NCBI GenBank assembly: GCA_037179335.1
Contig: JAKZHN010000015.1
Span: 744,001 to 808,000 of the forward strand
Source of the DNA: Cyclaneusma minus
Taxonomy: Eukaryota; Ascomycota; Leotiomycetes; Marthamycetales; Marthamycetaceae
Reading direction: 5' to 3'
DNA: 64,000 bases
Shown: positions 56,204 to 64,000 of the stretch, in pieces
How positions within the stretch are numbered: the first letter of the stretch is position 1
Layout of the letters: each line of letters starts with the position of its first letter
Translations under genes and position numbers: made by a program
Notes under the pieces: model-generated
What the model saw: the letters and a program-made list of their open reading frames with translations, nothing else
Database searches by the model: none
Told to the model about the DNA's origin: nothing

Positions 56204-57745
56204 TCACTCCTTCCACCAACTGGGCGGCCAAACATCCCACCTAGCGTTCCCCTCCCTCCAAATCCTCGACTTAATCGCCGCCCAAATACAAGTCCATTCA
56301 TTAAAGTTAACTCCCTCCTCAAACATCTTCCTACTCCTTTCCACATCATGATGAGTCTTCTGCCAAATATTCGGTAGCGTCTCTGCTTTGTATTTCCTCC
56401 TCAGTCCCTGATACCATTTCTCATTATGCTGCTCCCAGAACTCTTCTTCGGGATACAGTTGTGCTGCATAGCTCCACTTCATGCCACCTAGCTCTCGAAC
56501 TTTGCTTTCGATAGCTCGGTTCGTTCCCACCCAGGAATCGAAAGAATGCACAGGTTGTGCTGCGCCGTAGACACCTACATTCAACATGCAGGGCTCTTTG
56601 TATTCTTCTTCTGTATGACTTGGGGAGCTCAAGGCATGTGGATGCAGTGTAGGTCTCGGGCTTTTGCGCAAAGGACAAAGCCACAGTGGTCCAGGGATCA
56701 TCTGCAAGTTCTCAGCCGCCCAATCAATAAATTGCTCAGCGGTAGCGAAAGGCATGGCTAAGTCTTGGACGATCATCCAAGTTGTAGGCCTCTGCTCGTG
56801 GAGCATGCGGTAGAGTGAGCGAGTGCACATGAGACGGTCGAGAAGGCGGCGGGTGAAGGGCGTGGTGGGAAGGCCAGAGAGATCGAAGGCGGTTTTGCCG
56901 CACCAGAAGGAACAGCGGTTGTAGCGGAATATGTAGTCGGGGAGAGGAACTAGTTCGGTGTGAGGCTGGGATTGCGATTTGTTGATCGTGTCTTGGACGT
57001 GCATGAAGAACCAGGGGTCGGATGGGCCAGAGAAGCGTGCGACTGACAGCCTACCAGGGGTTTCGTCGGTGAGCTTGCCGGTGATGTAGGCGCCGCTGGT
57101 CATAGTGTAGACTGGTTCGGGGAAGAGGATGCCGTCAACAAAGTCGATATGATCCTGGTCATTGACGGACACATTGCTCAGTCTATCAACCAGTTCTGCG
57201 GTCGAAGAGACGGGGTTGTAGGTAACCTCCACATATTTTTTCGCCTTCTCTAGCTTCAGGTGAAGCAGTGTCACTACTCCCAGTGTACCCAACGCTCCAG
57301 TAGCGCCTCGAAACAGGTCTTCATTTTCCGTCTTTGAACATGTAACAAGTGATCCATCGGCCAGCACCATCTCAATCTCGAGAACTGTCTGATCAAAGAA
57401 ACCGTGCTTGAACGAGCTGCTTTCGGCAGCTGTCCCACTGAAAGCCCCTCCAACCGTGATACCGGGAAACTCGACAACAACCTGAGGAACTAGCTGGTGC
57501 TTCAGCGTTGCTTGTAAGAGTCTGTCCATGGGAACATTGGCTTCGACTGTGGCGGTGCAGGTTTCAATATCGACTGCGATAACATCGTTCAGGCAGCTGG
57601 TGTCGACTTGATCAGGCTGGGCTGTTCGAGGGACGGATCGCGAGGAATTGGATGAGCCGTGGTAGATTCGAAACTTTTCTTTGCGTTCGTAGAAGCCTTG
57701 GACTTGCGAGCATATGGTTGCGACTTTCTGCCTGTGTTCTTCCAT
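56204..57745 (-). CDS. FAD-dependent oxidoreductase, Delta24-sterol reductase (DHCR24/DWF1) type, 513 aa
   Basis: Single exon. The frame is open to 57,769, but the first ATG is 57,745 (MEEHRQKVATICSQVQGFY). An FAD-binding (PCMH, FAD_binding_4) domain covers about residues 40-180: RIYHGSSNSSR, then VEANVPMDRLLQATL, VVVEFPGITVGGAFSGTAAE and FRGATGALGTLGVVTLL. The C-terminal half carries Trp/Tyr-rich DHCR24-type blocks (PDYIFRYNRCSFWCG, MIVQDLAMPF, LNVGVYG). Length matches the family (about 510-560 aa). Homologues reduce the C24 double bond of sterol side chains using NADPH and FAD, usually on ER membranes. Fungi that make ergosterol do not strictly need this step, so a side-pathway or other alkene substrate is possible. 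Upstream lies a repeated 300-bp unit within 150 bp of the start. Confidence 0.85.
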   Translation of the reverse strand: MEEHRQKVATICSQVQGFYERKEKFRIYHGSSNSSRSVPRTAQPDQVDTSCLNDVIAVDIETCTATVEANVPMDRLLQATLKHQLVPQVVVEFPGITVGGAFSGTAAESSSFKHGFFDQTVLEIEMVLADGSLVTCSKTENEDLFRGATGALGTLGVVTLLHLKLEKAKKYVEVTYNPVSSTAELVDRLSNVSVNDQDHIDFVDGILFPEPVYTMTSGAYITGKLTDETPGRLSVARFSGPSDPWFFMHVQDTINKSQSQPHTELVPLPDYIFRYNRCSFWCGKTAFDLSGLPTTPFTRRLLDRLMCTRSLYRMLHEQRPTTWMIVQDLAMPFATAEQFIDWAAENLQMIPGPLWLCPLRKSPRPTLHPHALSSPSHTEEEYKEPCMLNVGVYGAAQPVHSFDSWVGTNRAIESKVRELGGMKWSYAAQLYPEEEFWEQHNEKWYQGLRRKYKAETLPNIWQKTHHDVERSRKMFEEGVNFNEWTCIWAAIKSRIWREGNARWDVWPPSWWKE

Positions 57746-57890
57746 TTTGCTGGTTGGTCCGTAGGTCAAAGTGGACTTGCTGCTGGAGTCTGTGGATAGG
57801 GGGATGCTGGGAGGCTGGTAAAAGAAGAGGAGATGAGCGTTCCTTGAAGGACTCTCGCTGTGACGTGAAAGCTGGCAGGAGAAGTATAAG

Positions 57891-58195
57891 TGAATGTTTT
57901 TTGGAGATCAAGCGAGAAGGTTTATGTGAGTCCAGAGACGGAGGGCTGGTGAGAGCTAACCCAAGAATCCGTCCGTCATCAAGCTAGGTCAGAAAGAACC
58001 TGTCGATGTACCGTCTCACCAAAATTAGGTGTAAAGGTACCTTCTGACCTACTCCTAGAAACTTGGCGCAAACAAATTGACTGAAAATATTATTGGAAAG
58101 ATCCCCGCTCTAATAAAGCTCAAAATAATAAATGCTTTTAGCATGCATCGATGTCTTTGTTCAATCTAAGTCCAAACGATCAGTTCAGTTAGTAT
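57891..58195. repeat. 300-bp repeat unit, copy 1
   Basis: Starts TGAATGTTTTTTGGAG, runs through CCAGAGACGGAGG, GGTGAGAGCT, AATTGACTGAAAATAT and ends at CAGTTCAGTTAG. Matches 58,392-58,690 in order. Contains an extra inserted inverted pair AGGTCAGAA / TTCTGACCT. Confidence 0.8.
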
Positions 58196-58384
58196 TGTTC
58201 GGACAAAGGAATCATGCTAGGACCTACCCCCTTTGTCAGGGCTATTCCCTTTGTAACCAGCTACCTTAGCTATTAGAGGGAGCTCTAGCTTTCTTTTACT
58301 TTTACAGACCTAAGGAAAACCCCCACCATCACTCTCCTACGACACCCACTGAGTGCTAGCACCCGTGACCAAGTGAACCCAACA
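58196..58384. mobile_element. solo-LTR-like element (TGTT...AACA)
   Basis: 189 bp beginning TGTTCGGACAAAGG and ending GTGAACCCAACA, i.e. with TGTT/AACA inverted ends. On the minus strand it starts TGTTGGGTTCAC. A word of its right end (GAGTGCTAGCACCC then GTGAACC) also occurs at 12,990-13,023. The flanking 5 bp (AGTAT and GGATC) do not match, so no target duplication is visible. It sits exactly between the two 300-bp copies. Confidence 0.5.
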
Positions 58385-58391
58385 GGATCAC

Positions 58392-58690
58392 TGAATGTTT
58401 TTTGGAGGATCCAAGGAGCGGAATACAGGTTTGAGTCAGTCCAGAGACGGAGGACTGGTGAGAGCTGACCCAAGGATCCGTCTGTAGCAGGGTATAAGAG
58501 TCATCGTTTGGGTTAGGATGCACCTGTTGATGTATCCTACTCCCTAGAACTTAGCGCAAAAAAATTGACTGAAAATATCATCTGGGAGATTCCCGTCCTA
58601 TGACAGGATCAGATCATCAGAATAATGAACAGCATGTATCGATACGTTTGTCCAATGTAAGTCCCAACAACCAGTTCAAGTGATATAAAT
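58392..58690. repeat. 300-bp repeat unit, copy 2
   Basis: Second copy of the unit at 57,891, diverged by scattered substitutions and small indels. Confidence 0.8.
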
Positions 58691-59170
58691 AGCAGCATGG
58701 CTATGTTTCGTTCAGAGCCGCCAGCAATACTGTATACCCGTACTGACATTGGGTCTAGTTGTGCATTAGATATAAAATGGAAGAATTTGAAGGTCTTCTT
58801 GTAGAGCCAAATTCAATCATCGGCATCTGTCAGAGCACCAATATGTGAATGGTAGTCTATTCCTCAGTTGCTTCTATGCTGAGAGACCGCTGCAGAGCCT
58901 CACAAGTATCAGTATTTTGTGTCTGCTCGCCCTCTGTCTGGATCACAGAGCACGCGTTCAAGCACGTGAGCACGTGCCGTGCTAAGCGGCCCTCAGACGC
59001 TAGTGCGGCCGCCAGCGCGTACCTATGGCTCTCCGCCGCTCCCACCACCCGGCCTTTCTTCTTCATGGCCACCATCTCATCCCGATATCCATGAACCTTC
59101 GTCCGCACCCCTCAAGACGTCCCTCAGTCTCTACACTTGAACATATCGCCAGAGGCCTTTCTTAGCGACA

Positions 59171-59986
59171 ATGTCTTCCGATTCTCCACCGGCCTCCTTT
59201 GCGCGGCCTCATGAGATGCACGCCTACCTGTCAGGGATCTCAGTGGCAGCGGGCAACTATCTGCGTGAACTTGAGGCATCTCTCAGCAGACATCGTGCGC
59301 ACCCTGCCTCTTACCAGGATGCACCGAGCCTCATCGCTGCTGAGGGTGAATTCTACGCAGTACTTCGACAAGATCGTGCGAACTCCGCCCCTGCCAACTC
59401 CGCCCCTGCCTTGGACCTAGCAACCCTCAACAGCCTCAACTCTGAGGTGGGTGAAATAGAGGCAGCAGTTCTCAGAAACCATCCGGAACTTGCCCCTGCC
59501 CAGGACCTAGCAACCCTCAACAGCGTCAACTCTGAGGCAGGTGAAATAGAGGCAGCAATTCTCAGAGATCATCCCGACCTTGCCCCTGCCCAGGACCTGC
59601 CAAGCTTCACTTCTGTCATTGACAAGGACCTACCAAGCTACGACGCGGATGTTTCCCCTCCCAAATACGACTCTACAGAACGCGATCTCTTGATGATGAT
59701 TTTCCATGAGATCAGGCGACGAGTGGCTGAGAGGAATCTTCTGCAACAAGGCGAGTCTGCAGATGCAGCAGTCGTTTACATGATTGTTCGCTTTGTCGGC
59801 AGCGGTCTCATCTCGTCAGAGAAGGTTTGCGAGTGTCGAGGCGTCCAAGAGCATAGACTGCGTTCTGCGTACAGGGTCATGTACAAGCACCGATCTCACT
59901 TGATAGATCCTGAGTGGATCACTCGTGGTTATGGAAAGATGGAGCATCTACCACCCTGCCACTTTTGGACTCGGAGGTTGCCCTGA
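59171..59986 (+). CDS. TFIIB-like protein (C-terminal cyclin repeat only), 271 aa
   Basis: Single exon from GACAATGTC. Residues 1-165 are low-complexity, with a 30-residue unit (DLATLNS...EIEAA-LR) in tandem at 82-111 and 112-141. Residues about 171-261 align by eye with the second cyclin-like repeat of fungal TFIIB: a helix IRRRVAERNLLQQGES, then ADAAVVYMIVRF, the helix-turn-helix-like GVQEHRLRSAYRVMYKHR, and the tail LIDPEWITRGYGKMEHLP. The last is nearly the C-terminal sequence of ascomycete TFIIB (LIDPEWI..GKGDM..LP). The zinc ribbon, B-reader and first cyclin repeat are absent, so it cannot replace TFIIB. It might compete for TBP or BRE DNA; this is inference. A paralogue lies 260 bp downstream. 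Confidence 0.75.
   Translation: MSSDSPPASFARPHEMHAYLSGISVAAGNYLRELEASLSRHRAHPASYQDAPSLIAAEGEFYAVLRQDRANSAPANSAPALDLATLNSLNSEVGEIEAAVLRNHPELAPAQDLATLNSVNSEAGEIEAAILRDHPDLAPAQDLPSFTSVIDKDLPSYDADVSPPKYDSTERDLLMMIFHEIRRRVAERNLLQQGESADAAVVYMIVRFVGSGLISSEKVCECRGVQEHRLRSAYRVMYKHRSHLIDPEWITRGYGKMEHLPPCHFWTRRLP
59414..59593 (+). repeat. in-frame 90-bp tandem duplication
   Basis: Two 90-bp units coding DLATLNS-NSE-GEIEAA-LR with conservative differences. Confidence 0.8.
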
Positions 59987-60083
59987 TTCCACGAAAACAG
60001 TCCAGGGGAGCGACAACAGTAGGTTGTCCCAGCAATGACAGGTGCCCATGACAGGCACACAATATCCTTGATCTGAACGCTTG

Positions 60084-60100
60084 CTGACCATAAATAAGTA
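60084..60100 (+). promoter_or_regulatory. TATA-like element
   Basis: CTGACCATAAATAAGTA lies about 150 bp before the ATG at 60,246, in the 260-bp spacer between the TFIIB-like paralogues. Confidence 0.35.
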
Positions 60101-60245
60101 CCAAGCAAATCTGCATCAAATCTCGTTCCCCCTCCTCTGCCGCTCTCCGCAACCTCAAACTCGCAGTCCCCTTTCACTTGCAACGAATTCCATAACACAA
60201 CACTACAACACCACGTCCAAGCAATCACCTCATCTCTGTTTGGCC

Positions 60246-60941
60246 ATGGGCTCTTCGCAAGACTCAGACTGGGAGCTGCTCATCCCCATGGTGGCTGAAC
60301 GACTCAGGAACACGTATGTGCAACCAGAAGCCTCACCTTCGACAGTCTCCACAGATACGCCTGCAGACCCAACCTCGTTCAAGAACTCCCAAGCAAACGT
60401 GTCCCACGAACCTCCTTCTTCCCAAGCGAACGTCTCCCATGAACCACCTTCTTCCGAAACAGGACTCAATAACCTCCTGTACTCAAATGCCGACGATCTC
60501 AAGAGCGAGGGACCAGGACTTCTTCAACCATCGACCCTGACACCAATCCACCTCATATGCAGCGAGGTTGCACGGAGGGCTTATTCCATCCTCGACGAGT
60601 CTGAGGAGATGAACAGTCACGAGCTACTGAACTCTGCTTTGCTGATGACATTCTGCTTTGCCGGTCTTGATTTTGACACAGTAACCACTCGTCTCCGTTG
60701 CGGACAACCCGATATGAACACGCAGTTTCTTTTCGTCAATTACGCAATCTTGTACCAGAAGAAGGAAAAACTGTTTGACAACGAATGGATCTCAATGGGC
60801 TGGGGCAGGATGGAGAATCTTCCGGATTGGAAAGCAGGAACGTCGGACATGGACTCTAGCTGGGATCTGAACTTGGACTCTTGCAGTGAGGACGACAGCG
60901 TGTATGATCTTCCTACGGAAGCTCGGAGGAAGTCTGCATGA
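60246..60941 (+). CDS. TFIIB-like paralogue, 231 aa
   Basis: Single exon from GGCCATGGG. The first 95 residues are Ser/Pro-rich with an 11-residue unit (SQANVSHEPPS) twice at about 48-69. Residues about 100-193 match the domain of the preceding gene and fungal TFIIB cyclin repeat 2: IHLICSEVARRAYSIL, LLNSALLMTFCFAG, then NTQFLFVNYAILYQKKEKLF and DNEWISMGWGRMENLP. The residues after 198 form an acidic tail (DMDSSWDLNLDSCSEDD) that the neighbour lacks. The zinc ribbon and first cyclin repeat are missing. The pair probably arose by tandem duplication, then diverged strongly outside the domain. A role in transcription is inferred from the fold only. Confidence 0.75.
   Translation: MGSSQDSDWELLIPMVAERLRNTYVQPEASPSTVSTDTPADPTSFKNSQANVSHEPPSSQANVSHEPPSSETGLNNLLYSNADDLKSEGPGLLQPSTLTPIHLICSEVARRAYSILDESEEMNSHELLNSALLMTFCFAGLDFDTVTTRLRCGQPDMNTQFLFVNYAILYQKKEKLFDNEWISMGWGRMENLPDWKAGTSDMDSSWDLNLDSCSEDDSVYDLPTEARRKSA
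60388..60455 (+). repeat. in-frame 33-bp tandem duplication
   Basis: TCCCAAGCAAACGTGTCCCA and the following 13 bases recur at once as TCCCAAGCGAACGTCTCCCA, coding SQANVSHEPPS twice. Confidence 0.85.
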
Positions 60942-62495
60942 GATCAATGCTGTCCTGACAAGTCACGTCTCTTCTGATATCATGGGATGTTCTTTCCGCG
61001 AAGATTCAGACAAAATGCAGCCTCAATGATTTCTTGCAAGCTAAGATCTCTTCGCAAGAGCCTGGAAGAAGTGTGAAATCCATGTCTTTCTTGCAAGTGA
61101 TGTTGAGCCCGATGTATTGCGATTTCTCTACTAAGCCATGGATAAATGACGACTGTTACCCACTGCCGTAACCTGTGATTCTTCTCTCAACGCCCGCAAT
61201 ATGTCCTAACTGCACGTATTTCTTAGAGGTGATTTCTATTCTGATTTTCTGAGACTTAGCCATCCAAGTCCGAGCAAGATGCAACGGCTGTGACTATCTA
61301 CCTATGTCGCAAGCTAAGGTTCCTGTGTCGAAGTCAGAATGGGTCTAAAACCGGTGTCTTTCATGCAAGTGAGATAAAGTCTAATATCCTGACCTTTGTT
61401 GCGTGTAAAGCCCATTCTCACACGCTATAGACCTCTATTGAAGCTCGGAAGCCGTCCAGAAAACGAGTCTTTCTCTCAACGCTGAAATTCACCACAGGGA
61501 CCCAGTGTTACAATACAGGCTTGTGAGGGCCTGTGAGCGTTCCATGTTGAGTCGGCCGAGCATATCAAAGTTGAACTTCATATCGTAATCCTTTGAGCCG
61601 TGAGGCTAAGAGGTGAGCTTCTAGACAAACGTGGCAGTGAGAAGTCCGGGGCTCAACTCTGCGGGAGAAGCCCTAGGGGTTTTCTCTCTTGTTACATTAC
61701 GAACTAGTGCTGTCCCTTGAAGCTACCTCAATGTTGATATGGAATGCCGAAGTGAAGTTGAATAGATCTGAAGACTTAGGAGGATTATTGACTACTGCAG
61801 ACCTAAGCCCCTTTCAGCTCTTTATACGCTAGGCACAAAGAGCGCTGTCAAACCTAGGCTCTTCTGAAGCACATAAGCTCGTCCTCGGCTAGTCTTCTCA
61901 ATCTTTGCACCGTCATAACTATCAAAGAAGATTTTTTCGGAGCCAAAACCTGCAATCAGATGTTTGGAAGTGCGGGCAAAACTGAGGTGCCATCCACAAC
62001 ATATACTGAGAACCTTTTCTAAAGAAGAAGCTAGTTGAAGTTCAGCGGATGTTCAGGCTGCGGGCGAGATGTGTGATCTAGCAACAGCTGATGAATCTGC
62101 TGCCCACAATGCCCCTCGGTATAAGCGCTATCTCCAGCTTCACACAGTTAAGCGAAGCGCGGTAGCACTAGCGTGGCGGCGAATCTCATAGCTGTTGCCC
62201 TCTTCTATAAGTGCTCTGCACGAAGCTACAACAAACTTCGAGTCTCCCAACTCTTTCATGAACTCGTTGGCGTGTGCCCGCTCCGCTCCCTTCCTTCAGT
62301 CAGCTTCGAGACTTGCTCAAGGATACAACGCCGCCAGATCACTTTGCTTCGCAGCTTCTTCACCTGGCTCCAACTCCGGCGCTAGTCCTCAGCGCGACAC
62401 ATTTTCGGAAGTCAACTTCAAACACAAGGTCGTCCATCCTTCGCTTACGCCGCCGAACAGGTTCACTTGAAGATCACAGCCCCCCAAACTTCAAC
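60942..62495. other. intergenic, nothing clearly recognised
   Basis: 1.55 kb. A word TGTCTTTCTTGCAAGTGA (about 61,083) recurs as TGTCTTTCATGCAAGTGA (about 61,357) with weak similarity around it, so an old duplication is possible. The frame of the next gene is open back to 62,274 and could extend its N-terminus. Confidence 0.4.
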
Positions 62496-63572
62496 ATGGT
62501 ACGCCTCTGGAACGAATTCGCGACGGGTCACCTCGCAGACGATCTCCGTCTAAAAGGCCCCGAAGACTACAAGATCTGGCGGAAACATATGACGAACTTG
62601 CTCAAGTACAAGGGCCTTTACGGCTTAGCGGAGTTTGAAATGTCACTCGGACCAAGTGCCACACCTAGCCAGATAGCAACCTGGAACGAAAGAGACGCCA
62701 ACGCAGAGGCCCTGATCCTAAACAACATCACCGAGGGTCCCATGGGCCTCGTCGAGGAGATCACTGGTGCCAATAAGTTGTGGGAAGCCCTTGAGCAGGC
62801 GTTCTCGGACAACTTTGACTCCCAGGAATCCGCTCCAGGTGATCACCCCCCGATTAGTACTCGCACTCGTGCTCGCATTGCAGGTACTACTCTCGCCTCA
62901 CACGATGCTCCCCCTCCAGCTACTACTCCTGCTGGGGGTAGTGCTCCCCCTCCAGCAGCAGCTGCTCCCGTTCTAGCTACTCGCGCTCGGGGTAGTGCTC
63001 CCGCTCCAGCAGCAGCTCCCGCTCTAGCTACTCGTGCTCGAGGTCGTGCTCCTTCTCCAGCAACTGTTGCTCGCGCTCGAGGTCGTGCTCCCTCTCCAGC
63101 AGCTGCTGTGCCCGCTCGGGCTACTCGCCCTCGAGTTCGTGCTCCCTCTCCAGCAGCTGCTGTACCCGCTCGAGCTACTCGCCCTCGGGTTCGTGCTCCC
63201 TCTCCAGCAGCTGCTGCGCCCGTTCTAGCTACTGGCGCCCGGGTTCGTGCTCCCTCTCCAGCAACTGTTGTTCGCGCTCGAGGTCGTGCCCCCTCTCCAG
63301 CAGCTGTTGCTCCAGTTCTAGCAGCACTAGCAGCAGCTCGAATTCCAGCTTACGCTCCGGTTGCTGCTCCCATTCCACATGGCGCTAATTACGCTCCAGT
63401 TGCTGCTCCCATTCTACATGGCGCTACTCAGGCTCTAGCGCTACCTCGCATTCAGAATGAAGTCCCTGGTCCCGACGGGCGCTGGGCCTGTGGTGTGTGC
63501 GGTTACACCCTTAAGCACAGGACTGGTAGGGACCGCCACGAGCAACAACAGCACAGGGTCTTCCGCTACTGA
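62496..63572 (+). CDS. copia-Gag-like domain fused to repeats and a C2H2 zinc finger, 358 aa
   Basis: Single exon from TCAACATGG at 62,496; the frame is open upstream to an ATG at 62,274 (432 aa), but that extension is Ser/Arg-rich and likely leader. Residues 15-105 resemble the N-terminal Gag-type domain of Ty1/copia polyproteins (UBN2 group): LKGPEDYKIWRKHMTNLLKY, then a W-containing linker (TWNERDANAEALILNNI) and ANKLWEALEQAF. Residues about 120-315 are Ala/Pro/Arg repeats (RGRAPSPAAAVPARATRPRV type). The C-terminus holds one finger: C332, C335, H348, H353 (C-x2-C-x12-H-x4-H). There is no protease, integrase or RT downstream and no LTRs seen. This suggests a domesticated Gag-derived gene; function unknown. 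Confidence 0.7.
   Translation: MVRLWNEFATGHLADDLRLKGPEDYKIWRKHMTNLLKYKGLYGLAEFEMSLGPSATPSQIATWNERDANAEALILNNITEGPMGLVEEITGANKLWEALEQAFSDNFDSQESAPGDHPPISTRTRARIAGTTLASHDAPPPATTPAGGSAPPPAAAAPVLATRARGSAPAPAAAPALATRARGRAPSPATVARARGRAPSPAAAVPARATRPRVRAPSPAAAVPARATRPRVRAPSPAAAAPVLATGARVRAPSPATVVRARGRAPSPAAVAPVLAALAAARIPAYAPVAAPIPHGANYAPVAAPILHGATQALALPRIQNEVPGPDGRWACGVCGYTLKHRTGRDRHEQQQHRVFRY
62860..63320 (+). repeat. in-frame Ala/Pro/Arg-coding minisatellite
   Basis: Repeats of about 30-60 bp built on GCTCCCTCTCCAGCAGCTGC and CGAGGTCGTGCT, with one unit (PAAAVPARATRPRVRAPS coding) repeated twice nearly exactly at about 63,095-63,205. Confidence 0.85.
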
Positions 63573-63985
63573 GGTTTCCATCAATCGTCTGTTCAGTGAC
63601 ATCCAACGAGTCCGACCGCACCGATCACCTTGTCCTGGCGTCTCGAAGCTTCTGCCAAGCTCGAACCTTCAGGTTCAGTGGCTCATAAAGCTCCGTTGAC
63701 CATGACTGCAAAAAGAGTCGTCTAAAATCCCGACAGAGACCTCGATAGCGACAGAGGTCTTGACGGCGACAGGAGGACTAGCGGCGGTATCGCAGTAAAC
63801 AAACCTATTCGCTTGCATATTCCGACCGCCCGCCCTCTTCCTTCTCCGCCCGGCGATCACTCAAATTTTCTCTTGCGGGAGATCACCCCAATTGCGGAGA
63901 ATACCAGCCTCCCGCCTGTACAGAAATCTTCAGCACGCTCTCCTTTCTGTCTAAACCACTCAACGCAGACAGCACCAACGTCAAC
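63573..63985. other. intergenic, nothing recognised
   Basis: About 410 bp; contains a short direct repetition of GACGGCGACAG/GATAGCGACAG type near 63,740-63,770 and leads into a possible start at the window edge. Confidence 0.4.
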
Positions 63986-64000
63986 ATGCTCCACGCCTTC
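63986..64000 (+). CDS. possible 5' end of a gene cut by the window
   Basis: ATG at 63,986 in the context GTCAACATGC, preceded by a pyrimidine/CA-rich leader (TCTTTCTG...CACTCAACG). Only five codons (MLHAF) are visible, so nothing can be said about the product. Confidence 0.25.

Larger units (their letters stand above)
57746..59170. other. divergent intergenic region with repeats
   Basis: 1.4 kb between the FAD enzyme and the first TFIIB-like gene, mostly occupied by a duplicated 300-bp unit and an LTR-like insert. Confidence 0.6.

Noticed and set aside
57767..57769. Extended start for the FAD enzyme at 57,769
   Set aside because: The codon there is TTG; the first ATG is at 57,745.

Overview
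The window is nuclear DNA of a filamentous ascomycete (Pezizomycotina). The genes have short introns (mostly 45-150 bp) with GTATGT/GTGAGT-type donors and CTAAC/CTGAC branch sites. The proteins are fungal types: an MNR2-type Mg2+ channel, a HET-domain protein, a Zn2Cys6 factor, Src1/Heh and Ubr1. A long AT-rich block carries the C-to-T decay on both strands expected of repeat-induced point mutation (RIP). The sequence alone does not fix the species or class.

Layout. 1-11,240 is gene-free RIP-decayed DNA containing one LTR-retrotransposon relic (1,902-8,758) with paired LTRs and an apparent 5-bp target duplication. 11,240-13,000 is a transition zone of tandem and direct repeats, one copy RIP-mutated and its neighbours nearly clean. 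13.4-20.9 kb holds a hypothetical gene, the Mg2+ transporter and an acidic orphan protein. 20.98-22.4 kb holds an assembly gap with duplicated low-quality flanks and a degenerate satellite. 22.8-39.0 kb is an ordinary gene block: SDR, GPI-anchored secreted protein, F-box protein, HET protein, unknown protein, Zn2Cys6 factor and inner-nuclear-membrane protein Src1. 40.2-51.9 kb holds an intron-containing tRNA-Ala, an unusual Hsp20, QCR9 and the N-recognin Ubr1. 52-64 kb is an accessory region: a Cys-rich orphan split by an amber codon, a DHCR24-type FAD enzyme, two tandem TFIIB-like paralogues, a Gag-like/C2H2 fusion gene, and several repeat or solo-LTR-like structures.

There is no metabolic cluster; most genes are independent housekeeping or regulatory genes. 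The most unusual content is at 59.1-63.6 kb. Two neighbouring genes encode proteins whose only recognisable domain resembles the second cyclin repeat of TFIIB, and the next gene joins a copia-type Gag domain to a C2H2 finger. Exon structures were inferred by eye from splice signals and reading frame, and no database search was run.
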